Shown: in pieces, positions 23,710 to 33,000 of the stretch | Layout: the number at the start of each line of letters is the position of its first letter | Numbering within the stretch: position 1 is the stretch's first letter | Assembly (NCBI GenBank): GCA_002702655.1 | Contig: PABB01000004.1 | Coordinates: forward strand, 1-36,166 | Reading direction: 5' to 3' | DNA: 36,166 nt | Source of the DNA: Planctomycetaceae bacterium | GTDB lineage: Bacteria; Planctomycetota; Planctomycetia; Pirellulales; Lacipirellulaceae | Notes under the pieces: model-generated | Databases searched by the model: none | Told to the model about the DNA's origin: nothing | The model's input: the letters and a program-made list of their open reading frames with translations, nothing else | Translations under genes and position numbers: made by a program

Positions 23710-24273
23710 ATGACTGAACGATCAGACGAAGTTTGCATATCAATGCCCGAACCTCATGCAATCAACGATCAGTTCATTCGTGATCTCACGAATTGCCAAA
23801 ACCGCTTGTACGCCTACATCCTAACTCTCTTGCCCGATCCGGAGCGGGCTCGCGACGTGCTGCAAGAGACGAACGTCGTGTTGTGGCGGAAGGCGGGCGA
23901 GTTCAAGACCGGCACCAACTTTGGCGCTTGGGCCTGCAAGATCGCTTATTTCGAAGTGCTCACCGAGCGCCAACGCCGCCGCCGTGATCGGCATGTGTTC
24001 GACGAAGAGATGATCGCTCAACTTGCACGACACACCGAGCAGCGATTGGGGCGGCTGGATGATCGATCGCTGGCGCTGGACGAGTGCCTGCAGCAACTGA
24101 CGCGTCAGCAGCGCGACCGGCTGATGGCTCGCTACAGCTCGGGCGGATCGGTGCTGGCCATGGCCGAGGAGTTGGGCGAGACGCCAGGCGCCGTGGCGAC
24201 GGCCCTCTACCGTATTCGGACCGCCCTGTTGAAATGCATTGAGAACAAGCTGGCGGGGAGCGCCTCAGCGTGA
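23710..24273 (+). CDS. ECF RNA polymerase sigma factor (Rhodopirellula/Verrucomicrobium-type)
   Basis: 187 residues from the ATG at 23710. Region 2 is visible as LYAYILTLLPDPERARDVLQETNVVLWRK with the following FKTGTNFGAWACKIAYFEVLTERQRRRRD; region 4 is LDECLQQLTRQQRDRLMARY with a helix-turn-helix at MAEELGETPGAVATALYRIRTALLKCI. This is the short sigma-70 type typical of Planctomycetes and Verrucomicrobia. It should direct transcription of a small regulon, probably including this cassette. Its stop overlaps the start of the FecR-type gene by four bases (GTGA, 24270-24273), the classical arrangement for a sigma factor and its regulator. Starts at 23683 (GTG) and 23743 (ATG) are also in frame; none has a clear Shine-Dalgarno, and 23743 would give the most family-like N-terminus. 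Confidence 0.9.
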   Translation: MTERSDEVCISMPEPHAINDQFIRDLTNCQNRLYAYILTLLPDPERARDVLQETNVVLWRKAGEFKTGTNFGAWACKIAYFEVLTERQRRRRDRHVFDEEMIAQLARHTEQRLGRLDDRSLALDECLQQLTRQQRDRLMARYSSGGSVLAMAEELGETPGAVATALYRIRTALLKCIENKLAGSASA

Positions 24274-25823
24274 GCAAGGACGATCGACAACGCGACGACG
24301 TAGTTCGGCTGGCCGCCGATTTGCACGACGGGCTGCTGGACGCCGCCGGGCTCGAACGACTTCGGGGGTTGTTGGCGAAAGATGCGGCCTCGCGCGACGT
24401 CTATGTCGACTACACCGCACTGCACGTGCTGCTGGCAAGCCGGCACGAGCCCGCCCTGCAGGCCGCCTCGGCGATGGAGATCGCAGTGCGCGACGAGTCA
24501 TCGGATTTCGCATTGAAGGAGGAGCCCACGTCCGCGGTCCGTACCGTGGCAACGCTACCAATCGCCTTCCGATCGCGCCACCGTCTCATGAAATTAGTAG
24601 CGCTGGCGGCCATGCTGCTCGTGGCCGCTACCTTGCCCTGGTGGCTCGGGAGTTCCGCTCAGCCCAAGTTCGTGGCCGTGCTGACCGACACCTCGGGCGC
24701 CGAATGGTTTGCCAACCCGCCTGGCGTCGCTCCGACCCGGCTCGCCGCCGGATGTCGCCTGCAACTGACCGCGGGCTTGGCGGAGTTGACGTTCAGCAGC
24801 GGCGCGGTCGTCGTCATTAAGGGACCAGCGGAATTGGAACTCGTATCCCCCATGTGCGTTCGCGCCGCCCGTGGAGCCGTTCGCGCTCGCGTCGGCAGCG
24901 ACGCCACTGGGTTTGTCATTCAAACCCCAACGGCGGACGTCGTCGACCTGGGAACCGAATTCGGAGTTGACGTCAACGAGGTCGGCGCAACAGACGTGGT
25001 CGTTTTCGACGGCGCCGTTGTGCTGTCCTACGACGTAAGCACGGATATTACCACCCGCCAGCGGAGGGACCGCCGCAGAGCGTCGAGCGGAGACGCGACG
25101 ATGCAGTTGAAGACCGGAGAGGCAGTCCACGTGGGGCTTGAGGGACGGGTGAGCCGGATCGTGTCGGTCGACAGCGAGCGGTTTCCAGTCCGCGCCGGCG
25201 GATCCCGCGTGCTGCCTGTCGACCCAGTAATCGTTGCCGTGCACGACAACATCCCTGCCCCAGACAGCTCCCAATACTACCACATCGTCCATGGCGGCTT
25301 GAGCGAAGATTCCCGCGTATACGTCGACCGACGCCATGAATACAACGGCGTCGATGAGGTCGGCCTGCCCGAGTTTTTGCTAGGCGCCGATTACGTGCAA
25401 ACGTTTAACGCTGACAAATGGCGCGAAGAACTTGAGATCTCTGTGACGCTGGCCCAGCCCGCCGAATTGTTCGTGATCTACGACAATCGACTGCCCGTGC
25501 CGACGTGGCTCAGCGCTCAGTTCGTTGATACGGGATATGACGTCGGCATCGACGAGCTAATGTTCACCTCGGCCCACCCCGGCGAGCCTCTGGCCGTCGG
25601 TCCTGGCAAGAGCATCAATACTGTCCATTCCGTCTGGCGCCGGGTGGTTGAGAAGCCGGGAGTCGTCACGCTGGGGCCGATCGGCGACCACGCGCCGACT
25701 GTCAGCATGTACGGCCTCGCGGCGCGGCCGCTTCGACCGCTACGCGACGATCCTCCGGCCGCCTCGATGCACGCTGCTCTTAACCAACTTGCAGGTATCC
25801 CGTTCAAGCTTCCTTCTCTTTAG
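24270..25823 (+). CDS. FecR-domain membrane protein, probable anti-sigma factor
   Basis: 517 residues from a GTG start overlapping the sigma factor stop. The N-terminal ~100 residues are cytoplasmic and helical (LAADLHDGLLDAAGLERLRG...YVDYTALHVLL), as in planctomycete FecR regulators, and would hold the sigma factor. One transmembrane helix lies at about 105-127. The periplasmic FecR domain (about 135-253) contains LTFSSGAVVVIKGPAELEL, the ARGAVRARV strand and TPTADVVDLGTEFGVDV, the family signature. Residues 310-500 form an additional domain (YYHIVHGGLSEDSRVYVD, AELFVIYDNRLPVPTWLS) of a kind seen at the C-terminus of these proteins; its role is unknown to me. By analogy with FecR it senses an envelope signal and modulates the adjacent sigma factor. 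The LamG gene starts 31 bp downstream. Confidence 0.88.
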   Translation: MSKDDRQRDDVVRLAADLHDGLLDAAGLERLRGLLAKDAASRDVYVDYTALHVLLASRHEPALQAASAMEIAVRDESSDFALKEEPTSAVRTVATLPIAFRSRHRLMKLVALAAMLLVAATLPWWLGSSAQPKFVAVLTDTSGAEWFANPPGVAPTRLAAGCRLQLTAGLAELTFSSGAVVVIKGPAELELVSPMCVRAARGAVRARVGSDATGFVIQTPTADVVDLGTEFGVDVNEVGATDVVVFDGAVVLSYDVSTDITTRQRRDRRRASSGDATMQLKTGEAVHVGLEGRVSRIVSVDSERFPVRAGGSRVLPVDPVIVAVHDNIPAPDSSQYYHIVHGGLSEDSRVYVDRRHEYNGVDEVGLPEFLLGADYVQTFNADKWREELEISVTLAQPAELFVIYDNRLPVPTWLSAQFVDTGYDVGIDELMFTSAHPGEPLAVGPGKSINTVHSVWRRVVEKPGVVTLGPIGDHAPTVSMYGLAARPLRPLRDDPPAASMHAALNQLAGIPFKLPSL

Positions 25824-25854
25824 TTCTTACAACTTCTCACGAGTGGAATCAACA

Positions 25855-27081
25855 ATGAGCATCTTCACGCGCTCGGCTGCGGCACCTTGGCAGGCCGCCC
25901 TGCTTGTCATTGCTTTCGCGACAGGTACCGCCGACGGTCAGACGTTGCTGTCGCACTACAAGTTCGACAACAACCTACTGAATGCATCCTCGTTCGTTGA
26001 CACCAACGGCACGCCCGCCCCCGACGGCACGTTTCGCGTGGGGACGGACTCCGCGACCGCGGTCGCAAGTACGGCGACATTCACCACCGGCGTCGACGGC
26101 ACGGCCAACGGAGCAATCCTCTTCAACGGCCTGGACCAATGGGTCGACGTCACCACCGCCGGCCATCCTGGCGCCCCCGTAGCAGCCACAGGCGATCCTT
26201 ACCCCGGTTCGGCCACTGGCGATCCCCAGGCCAGCAGCGGACCAGGATTGGTTTCCGGAACAATCATGGCTTGGGTGAAATCGACGAATACGAGCGGCGC
26301 CCGGTGGATCATGGGCAATCTCAACGCCGTCCCCGAGGGCGGCGACCCCAATCCATTTGACGACAATCAGTACACGCAGGCGTTCCTCGCGGGGTGGAGC
26401 GGCTCTCGTCTGCAAGCCTTCCCGCGCGCATCCAACTCCAGCGTGTCGCGGTTTATCGTCCAAGATCCCTCGCCAAACGACAATCTGGACGACTGGGCCG
26501 ACGGCGAGTGGCGACATGTCGCCTGGCAGTGGAACGGCGCCGCTGAATCGGGCTCGGGAGAGCCTACGTTCGCCAGCGTTTACCTGGACGGCGTTCGCCT
26601 GGGCGCAAGCTCGACGAACTACTTCCTCAACCCGCCCGATTTTCAAGAGGAATGGCAATTTCCGATGGCCATCGGCGCCCGCAACAACCGCGGCGCGCTT
26701 GACGGATTCTTCGACGGCGCCATCGACGATTTGCGGATCTATGCTGAGTCTCTCACCGACCAGCAAATCCTCGACATCTACAATTCGATGGCGCCCTCAT
26801 CGGACAATCCCGACTTCAATGGCGATATGTTGGTCAACGGCTCTGACTTCCTCATATGGCAGCGCGGCCTGGGGATCGGCACGATGCAATCAGAAGGTGA
26901 CGCCAACGGCGATGGCTTCGTAACAGACGCAGATCTGGTCATTTGGCAGGCGGCCTATGGGCAGGCAACCGGGGCACCGACTGCGGCACCCGTCCCAGAG
27001 CCTGCGGCAGCCGTGCTGGCGGCGATGGGAATGGCGTTCTTGAGGCTTGGAATTAACAACCGATCTCGGGCGACTGCATGA
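25855..27081 (+). CDS. Secreted LamG protein with dockerin-like repeats and PEP-CTERM tail
   Basis: 408 residues from the ATG at 25855 (the frame extends to 25648, overlapping the FecR gene, without support). The signal peptide (WQAALLVIAFATGTADG) is followed by QTLLSHYKFDNNLLNASS and a LamG-type jelly roll (AILFNGLDQWVDV, GTIMAWVKSTNTSGARWIMG, GEWRHVAWQWNG, YLDGVRLG, GAIDDLRIYAESLTDQQILDIYN). Two calcium-loop dockerin-like repeats follow (DFNGDMLVNGSDFLIWQRG from 320, and GDANGDGFVTDADLVIWQAAYG), then a PEP-CTERM tail (PEP 381-383). It is the surface protein of the sigma/FecR cassette and may bind a polysaccharide. The fold is shared with 22765-23574, and the two may be diverged relatives. 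The next gene starts 63 bp on without a terminator between. Confidence 0.9.
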   Translation: MSIFTRSAAAPWQAALLVIAFATGTADGQTLLSHYKFDNNLLNASSFVDTNGTPAPDGTFRVGTDSATAVASTATFTTGVDGTANGAILFNGLDQWVDVTTAGHPGAPVAATGDPYPGSATGDPQASSGPGLVSGTIMAWVKSTNTSGARWIMGNLNAVPEGGDPNPFDDNQYTQAFLAGWSGSRLQAFPRASNSSVSRFIVQDPSPNDNLDDWADGEWRHVAWQWNGAAESGSGEPTFASVYLDGVRLGASSTNYFLNPPDFQEEWQFPMAIGARNNRGALDGFFDGAIDDLRIYAESLTDQQILDIYNSMAPSSDNPDFNGDMLVNGSDFLIWQRGLGIGTMQSEGDANGDGFVTDADLVIWQAAYGQATGAPTAAPVPEPAAAVLAAMGMAFLRLGINNRSRATA

Positions 27082-27144
27082 TCTTTCCACTTTTTGCCGG
27101 ACGCTAACTTCTCCAATTTCGTTGTTTGCTCGAAGGATGTAACA

Positions 27145-28179
27145 ATGAGGCCGGTCCGCCGCGGTAAAAGCCCAGGATTCACTCTTGTCGAACTGCTCGT
27201 CGTTATTGCAATCATTGGCGTGCTGGTGGCACTGCTGCTTCCGGCAGTGCAGGCGGCCCGCGAAGCGGCCCGTCGCGCACAATGCCAGAGCAATATGCGC
27301 CAGCTCGGACTCGCCGTCGTCAACTATGCAGACCAGCGTGGCGGTACGCTGCCCCCGGGCGGAGTGACAAATGGCAAGTGCTGCAATACGAAGAGCCACG
27401 AGAATTGGGCCATCCTGATCCTGCCGTTCATTGAGCAGCAAGCATTGTTCGACCAATACGATTTCAGCGTGACTAACGAAGATCCCAAGAACGAATCCGT
27501 GCGCCAAGCGTTCCTGTCGACTCAGGTTTGTCCTTCGGACCTGGAAACTGCCAATCTGCAAATGCCCCAAACGGGTCCCGGAAGCAATTTACTGTTTGCG
27601 CGCGGTTCGTACCGGGCCGTTACTGGTCGCGGCGGTCCCGATCCCATCTCGGGCAGCAGCAATATCTACTGGGATAGTCACGCCGGCACCAGCATCCGAC
27701 CCGATTGGATCGGTCCCATGCCGACGACCGTAGATTTTAAGTTCTTTTCGCAAGCCGTCGCCGGCGACTTGGGTAACCCCCAGTATAAGGATTTCGTACT
27801 CCGTCCAATCGAGACAAGGCAAATCCAAGATGGGCTGAGCAACACGCTCCTGCTAGGCGAACGGCATAGCTTCGGCGAAGTCGATCAGGAGCAGTTTGTC
27901 ATTGTCCGTCGCACATTGTGGGCCTATACCTACACTTCGTACAACAAATCCCAGGTCACTCCGGTGAGCGGAACACTGATTCCCGATGCGAATCGTTGTC
28001 GCGAATCAACTGGTTTAACCGAGGCATGCAAACGCGGCTGGGGCGCCCTTCACCCCGGCGGGTTGCATTTCACCTACTGCGATGGCAGCACCCACTTCGT
28101 GTCCGAAGACGTCGACATGGAGCTGCTGGCCGGCATGGCCACGGTCGGCGGCGGCGAGATAGGCCGCGTGGAGAACTGA
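27145..28179 (+). CDS. DUF1559 pseudopilin-like protein
   Basis: 344 residues from ATG 27145, with AAGGA seven bases upstream; the open frame back to 27094 begins with TTG and is not needed. A type IV prepilin leader is clear: short basic [11 protein letters not shown], cleavage after G11, then [20 protein letters not shown] with Glu at mature position 5. [27 protein letters not shown] is the DUF1559 signature. The C-terminus has the H-x9-DG motif ([18 protein letters not shown]303 and D313) of the family. The family is massively expanded in Planctomycetes and is exported and processed like pseudopilins, but its function is unknown. It sits between the LamG protein and a lipoprotein in a recurrent planctomycete order. 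Confidence 0.95.
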   Translation: MRPVRRGKSPGFTLVELLVVIAIIGVLVALLLPAVQAAREAARRAQCQSNMRQLGLAVVNYADQRGGTLPPGGVTNGKCCNTKSHENWAILILPFIEQQALFDQYDFSVTNEDPKNESVRQAFLSTQVCPSDLETANLQMPQTGPGSNLLFARGSYRAVTGRGGPDPISGSSNIYWDSHAGTSIRPDWIGPMPTTVDFKFFSQAVAGDLGNPQYKDFVLRPIETRQIQDGLSNTLLLGERHSFGEVDQEQFVIVRRTLWAYTYTSYNKSQVTPVSGTLIPDANRCRESTGLTEACKRGWGALHPGGLHFTYCDGSTHFVSEDVDMELLAGMATVGGGEIGRVEN

Positions 28180-28276
28180 AGACAATGGACGCATGATTTG
28201 CGTACAACCACTTGTCATGCCGCATCCGCGGAAGCACGCAGCGAGAACGAGCGTTTTGTCCAAGACAACTCGAACA

Positions 28277-28726
28277 ATGACCTGTCGATTCGATTGGCAG
28301 TGGCTCTCGGTCGCCGCTGCGTGCGTCATGGCGGCGGGTTGCGATTCGCATCCGTACGACCTAGCCGATGTTTCCGGTAAGGTCACTCTCGACGGCCAAC
28401 CGCTAGCGGGCGCGATCGTCAACACTCAGCCGATTGCAACCGGTTCTTCGTCCAGTCCCGGCCCCGGCTCCTTCGGCAAGACAGACGAGCAGGGGCGTTT
28501 TACCCTGGAATTGGCTACCCGCGCCGTCCCCGGGGCTGTGGTTGGCCCACACCGTGTGACAATTCGAATGCCCGACTCCGGCGATACAAGCGATGAGGCC
28601 GTCAATCGCATGACCGAACGCGCTCGTCTGCCGCAAGCCGCTCTGGATGGCTCGTTGCGGCTAAACGTCCCTGTTGGGGGCTCCAATGACGCCCTGTTTG
28701 AATTACAGGCTCGAAGGCGCCAATGA
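28277..28726 (+). CDS. Small lipoprotein with carboxypeptidase-regulatory-like beta-sandwich
   Basis: 149 residues from the ATG at 28277. A type II signal peptide ends in the lipobox MAAGC (C22), so the protein should be lipid-anchored. DLADVSGKVTLDGQPLAGAIVNTQP, then GSFGKTDEQGRFTLEL and VVGPHRVTIRMPDSG is the pattern of the carboxypeptidase-regulatory-like (transthyretin-fold) domain found in many short planctomycete lipoproteins that follow DUF1559 genes. It is probably a structural partner of the pseudopilin; no enzymatic residues are seen. An in-frame ATG at 28193 would put 28 extra residues before the signal peptide and is unlikely. It is the last gene of the cassette. Confidence 0.85.
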   Translation: MTCRFDWQWLSVAAACVMAAGCDSHPYDLADVSGKVTLDGQPLAGAIVNTQPIATGSSSSPGPGSFGKTDEQGRFTLELATRAVPGAVVGPHRVTIRMPDSGDTSDEAVNRMTERARLPQAALDGSLRLNVPVGGSNDALFELQARRRQ

Positions 28727-28918
28727 GAAGTGTCCTCAGGCCGCATGGCGTTTTCTATCGGCGGCAGAACTTAGCGTAGTCCGACAGGTGTTTCGATTTG
28801 GCTCGCGAAGCATTAACTAAGTTCTCATTGTGCAATCCGTGCTGACGAAGCTCGTGGCCAATCCAGGGCTCGCAGCATTCTAGGCTGTTGGGAGTAGCGG
28901 TCCCAGCTCGTCAAGCAG

Positions 28919-29125
28919 GACGTCCTGGTGCTCAACGTACTGGGCTAAGTCCAGGCCAGCAAGGCGGGTGCCGAGCTCTTGTTCGACCTCGTGGGCCAGG
29001 CTTACAAGCGGCAGAGCCTCGTGGTCATCACGAATCTCGCGTTTGAGCGCCGGACCGAAGTTCTCGGCTCAGAACGCCCCACCGGCGATACGCTGCAACC
29101 GCTAACCCACCGTTGCCAGAGGTAG
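28919..29125 (+). pseudogene. istB: IS21-family helper ATPase (IstB) fragment with a premature stop
   Basis: The plus frame reads DVLVLNVLG, then a TAA stop, then VQASKAGAELLFDLVGQAYK, RQSLVVITNLAFERRTEV and LGSERPTGDTLQPLTHRC before the next stop. This matches the IstB order: Walker B-like DLLVxDELGYxPxSKxGAELLF, then TSNLPFxxWTEVFG and SERLTGxLLDRLTHH. The catalytic DE of Walker B is changed to NV, a stop interrupts the motif and the Walker A half is missing, so it is dead. It is far from the IstA remnant at 8640-8952 and on the other strand, so probably a separate old insertion. Confidence 0.85.
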
Positions 29126-29530
29126 CTGCAGAACGCAGGAAAGTCGCAACTGGGGGGCATCGGCCGCAGCCATGCGGAACCTCCATCGCACTTGGCTCGG
29201 GGATTTGATGATGGCTAGCCGGCTGAGACCAACGGAAGTGAGTTTATGAAGAACACTGGATTCGGGGCGTCGGTGAACACATCTATGCGAGTTCGCCGAC
29301 ACTCTAATTGAGCGAAGATGGACCAGCCGTTCGGAGTTGCGCCCTGGGCAACCGCGCAGCGGTCTATTCCGCGAGAAGACATCGCTGCGTCTGAGCAGCG
29401 TTACTTCGAGCGGTCGGGCGATGCAGCCGCTGTGGTGAAGCACGGCCCTATCGTGCGGTCGGTAGCGCGAACATAACAAGAATGGGAAACTCTGGCGAAC
29501 CCGTTCGGTTTTTCTTGAATTGCGATCGAC

Positions 29531-29599
29531 AAATCCAAATGGGTCGTGGTCGAGTGCATCCCGTAGGCCGAATGCGTTCGGGGCGACTGGCCCGTACGA
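29531..29599 (-). pseudogene. Possible scrap of a SUMF1-type (sulfatase-modifying factor-like) gene
   Basis: The minus frame reads SYGPVAPNAFGLRDALDH, close to the family motif VGSxxPNAFGLYDMxGN that normally leads into NVWEW. The tryptophan part is not preserved and the flanks do not match, so this is a short, uncertain remnant. Confidence 0.2.
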
Positions 29600-30005
29600 A
29601 GTCGTGCGAACCAGCGTCTCTACTGTCGAAGGTCGAAGTGACAGAGACCACTGCCCATCACACACGGAGAAGTCTGTCGCCAAGAAGACGGGAAATACGA
29701 GTTTTTGTGCCGTGCGATGCCACGCCACTGTAATGTGGGAAGGTATCGGCCGCCGGCCGGCGCAGATTTCCGAGTCCTGAACTGCGGCGCCCCGCGCACA
29801 GGGTAAATCGTTCATGCCAGTCGGCCATTTGAATTGCTGAGTGTTCAATGGGGATGTAAACTGGAGAACTCGTCGCAATTTCCTCGTCAACTGCAGTCCG
29901 CGGTTGGGCGGCTGCGCCAGGTCAAAAGCGCCCCTGCGGAATTGGGGCGTTGGACCTCATCGGGGGATCCACTTTCGCGGCGTTTCATCCTGTTCGGCAA
30001 CACGC

Positions 30006-33000
30006 ATGTCACGACGGCAGCATTCACTACGTCCGCGGCTGGGTCGCGACTTGCGATTTGAGCCGTTGGAGCGCCGCCTCTTGCTGGCCGTTGATACGGG
30101 CGACGCGCCGCTCGGCTCCGCCTATCACGAGGCGGTTGGGCCGATCTTAGGGGAGTTGCGCGACGGTAGCCCGCTGACGTCGGCAGGCTACTATTTGGCG
30201 ACCCGCGATGCTTTCGATGAAGACGGCGTGACATTCAGCACGCTGCGGGCCGGGGATGCCGGCACGATGACGGTGTTTGTGCGAAACGCCCCCGACGGCG
30301 CCAAGCTCGACGCCTGGATCGATTTCGGCCGCGACGGCAATGCATCGCATCCTGGGGACCAGATTGCCGACAGCCTGCCGGTGCCCAACGGCGAAACCGT
30401 GGTCAGTTTCACCGTCCCCGCATCGATCTCCGGCAACTACTATTTTGCGCGGGTGCGGCTGAGCACGGCGGGCGACCTGGACCCAACGGGCCTGGCGGTG
30501 GCGGCCGACGGCGAGGTCGAGGACTACGCCGTGGCAATCGCGGGGGCCGACAGCGGGCCGTTCACCGGGCCGCAACCATTCGCACAGCCGTCGCTCTACT
30601 CTCCGCCACGACTCGCGGAAAGCTACCTGACGCCAGTTGACTTCGACAGCGATGGCGACGTTGACATGCTGACACAAGACAACCTGTGGTTCCAGAACAC
30701 GGCCGGGCGGCTGGGGCTGGATCATAATGACCTCACGGTCGACACCAGCCTCTTGAATCAGGCGGATGTCGACGGTGACGGCGACATCGACGCCTTCGCC
30801 CGCAAATTCGACGACCTTGGCTGGTATGAGCGAGACGGCACGCAACTCTTTGGCATCTGGCACGAGATTGACAGCAGCGTGCCTTCCAGTTTGGCGGCGC
30901 TCGATTCCGACGGCGACGGCGACGTCGACCTACTCACGGCGAATGGCTCGACTCTGGAATTGCGTACGAACGACGGCCAGCAGAACTTCTCGCTACCCCA
31001 GTCGTGGAGCGTCGCCAGCCAAGTGCGATCGTTAACGGCCGCTGACATGAACGGCGACGGCGTCGCCGACGCGGCGGCCGCGTTGGCCAACGGTCAGATT
31101 GTCTGGTACGAGTTCAATGGCGGTCACCCGCCGGTTCCGCACGAAGTCGTGCAGACGGCAGCGAACCTGCGGGCGATCGAGGCGTTCGATCTGGATGGCG
31201 ACGGCGACCAGGACCTCCTGGCCGCGTCGAACGGCTCGGGCGGGCTCGTTTGGTACGAGAACGACGGTGCCGGCATCTTCACGTCTCATGCGCTCGACGC
31301 GACGCCGTGGGGGGCCGAGTCGTTTGTGGTCGCCGATCTGGACGCCGACGGCGATCTCGACGTCGCCGCCGCGGGCAAGTCGCGCGTTGCGTGGTACGAG
31401 AACGACGGATCGCAGACATTCGCGCCGCACGTGATCGCCCAGCCACAGGGCACGCTCCTGAGTATCGTAGCGGCCGACGTCGACGGCGACGGCCGCATCG
31501 ATCTGATCACCGGCGCCGATGGTGCAGGCGTGCTCTCCTGGTACCGGCACGAGGGCGTCCACGATTACGGGGACGCGCCTCGCCCTTACCCGACGCAATT
31601 GGCCGACAACGGGGCGCGGCACGTGCCGACCGGCCCCCGCTTGGGCGCGACGCGGGACGGCTCGCACGACCTGTCGGATGCCGACGACGACGGCGTGACG
31701 TTCGGCTCGATCCAAGTCGGACAGTTGCAGGGCACGCTGGCAGTCGACGTGCAGAACGCGCCCGCAGGCGCCAAGCTCGCCGCCTGGATCGACTTCGACG
31801 GCGACGGTTCCTGGGGCGGCGCAGAGGAGCGCATCTTCTCCGCGCTGCCCGTAGTCGAGGGAGAAAACCTGCTGACGTATTCCATCCCCTCCGGAGCAGT
31901 TGCGGGAACGACCTACGCCAGGGTTCGGCTGACCACCGCTGGGATGCTGAGCCCCTCCGGCGGAGCAACGGACGGGGAAGTCGAAGACTACCAAATCGAG
32001 ATCGCCCCCCGGGCCCCCGCCACAGGCCTGTTTGGCGAGGGGATGACGGCGGTCGCGGGGTCTTCCAACACCAGCGGGTTTGGATTCATGATCACCGCCG
32101 ACGTCGACGGCGACGGGGACGTTGACATCGTCACCAAGACCAGCGGGAATAATCTCGCCTGGAGCGAGAACCGTGGGGCGGCCGGATTCGAGTTTCATGA
32201 GATTCCCAACTCGACGTTGGCCAACGAGGACTTTGCGGCGGCCGATCTCGACGGGGACGGTGATGTTGATCTTGTTGGGAATTCGTACGTTTCTGGTCCC
32301 CGATTGGCGCAATTGGTTTGGATGGAGAACGACGGCAGCGGGAGTTTCACGCGCCACATCGGCTGGGAAGGGCCAATTCCCCAGTTTGGCGAGTCGCTGG
32401 GGCTGGGCCCCTGCTACAGCGTGGCTGATATTGACGCGGACGGCGACCTGGACGTCCTCACGTGCGACGGAACGTACACCTCCGCCTGGCTCAACAACGG
32501 GCGGCAGGAGTTCACGCCGTACAAGGTTGGCGACGGCGGCTGGGGCGCGATCGTCACCGTCGACATGGACGGCGACGGCAATCTCGACGTGGTCGTTGGC
32601 GGGAAGAAAATCATTTGGTTTCGCAACGACGGCGAACTCAACTTCGCGGAGCAATTCGTTCTTGACCCTAGAAATCCCTATGCAGCGACGACGGAGGGGC
32701 TGGCGCCTGGCGATATCGACGGCGACGGCGACCTCGACCTGTTGTCCGTTCAACGTGCATGGGACTCTGACTTGGCGACAGTGAGATGGCATGAGCAGAC
32801 GAGCGACGGCAGCTTCGTGTCCCACGAGTTGGCCTCCGACAGTGCCGAAGACTGGTCCCGCTGGGCGACGCTCGCCGACTTTGACGGGGACGGAGATCTC
32901 GACATCCTCCATAGCGCCTTCGTCAACGACCGCGGTGAAGAGACAACGATCGACTTGTACGACAATCTCGGCGGGGGGCAGTTTCTGCGCCGCACGATCG

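Larger units (their letters stand above)
28727..30005. other. Long gene-poor region with transposon and gene remnants
   Basis: About 1.28 kb with no intact gene. It contains an IstB remnant and perhaps a scrap of a SUMF1-type gene, and its right end is the upstream region of the giant FG-GAP gene. A 262-codon minus frame (29102-29890) crosses most of it but has no start site and mixed composition. Confidence 0.55.

Noticed and set aside
29102-29890. 262-codon minus-strand frame in the gene-poor region
   Set aside because: Runs antisense through the end of the IstB remnant, has no ribosome site and only one short stretch resembling a known family.
31032-32912. 626-codon frame on the minus strand inside the giant FG-GAP gene
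   Set aside because: It is antisense to repetitive GAC/GGC-rich calcium-loop codons, which remove stops on the opposite strand. No start site or family motif.
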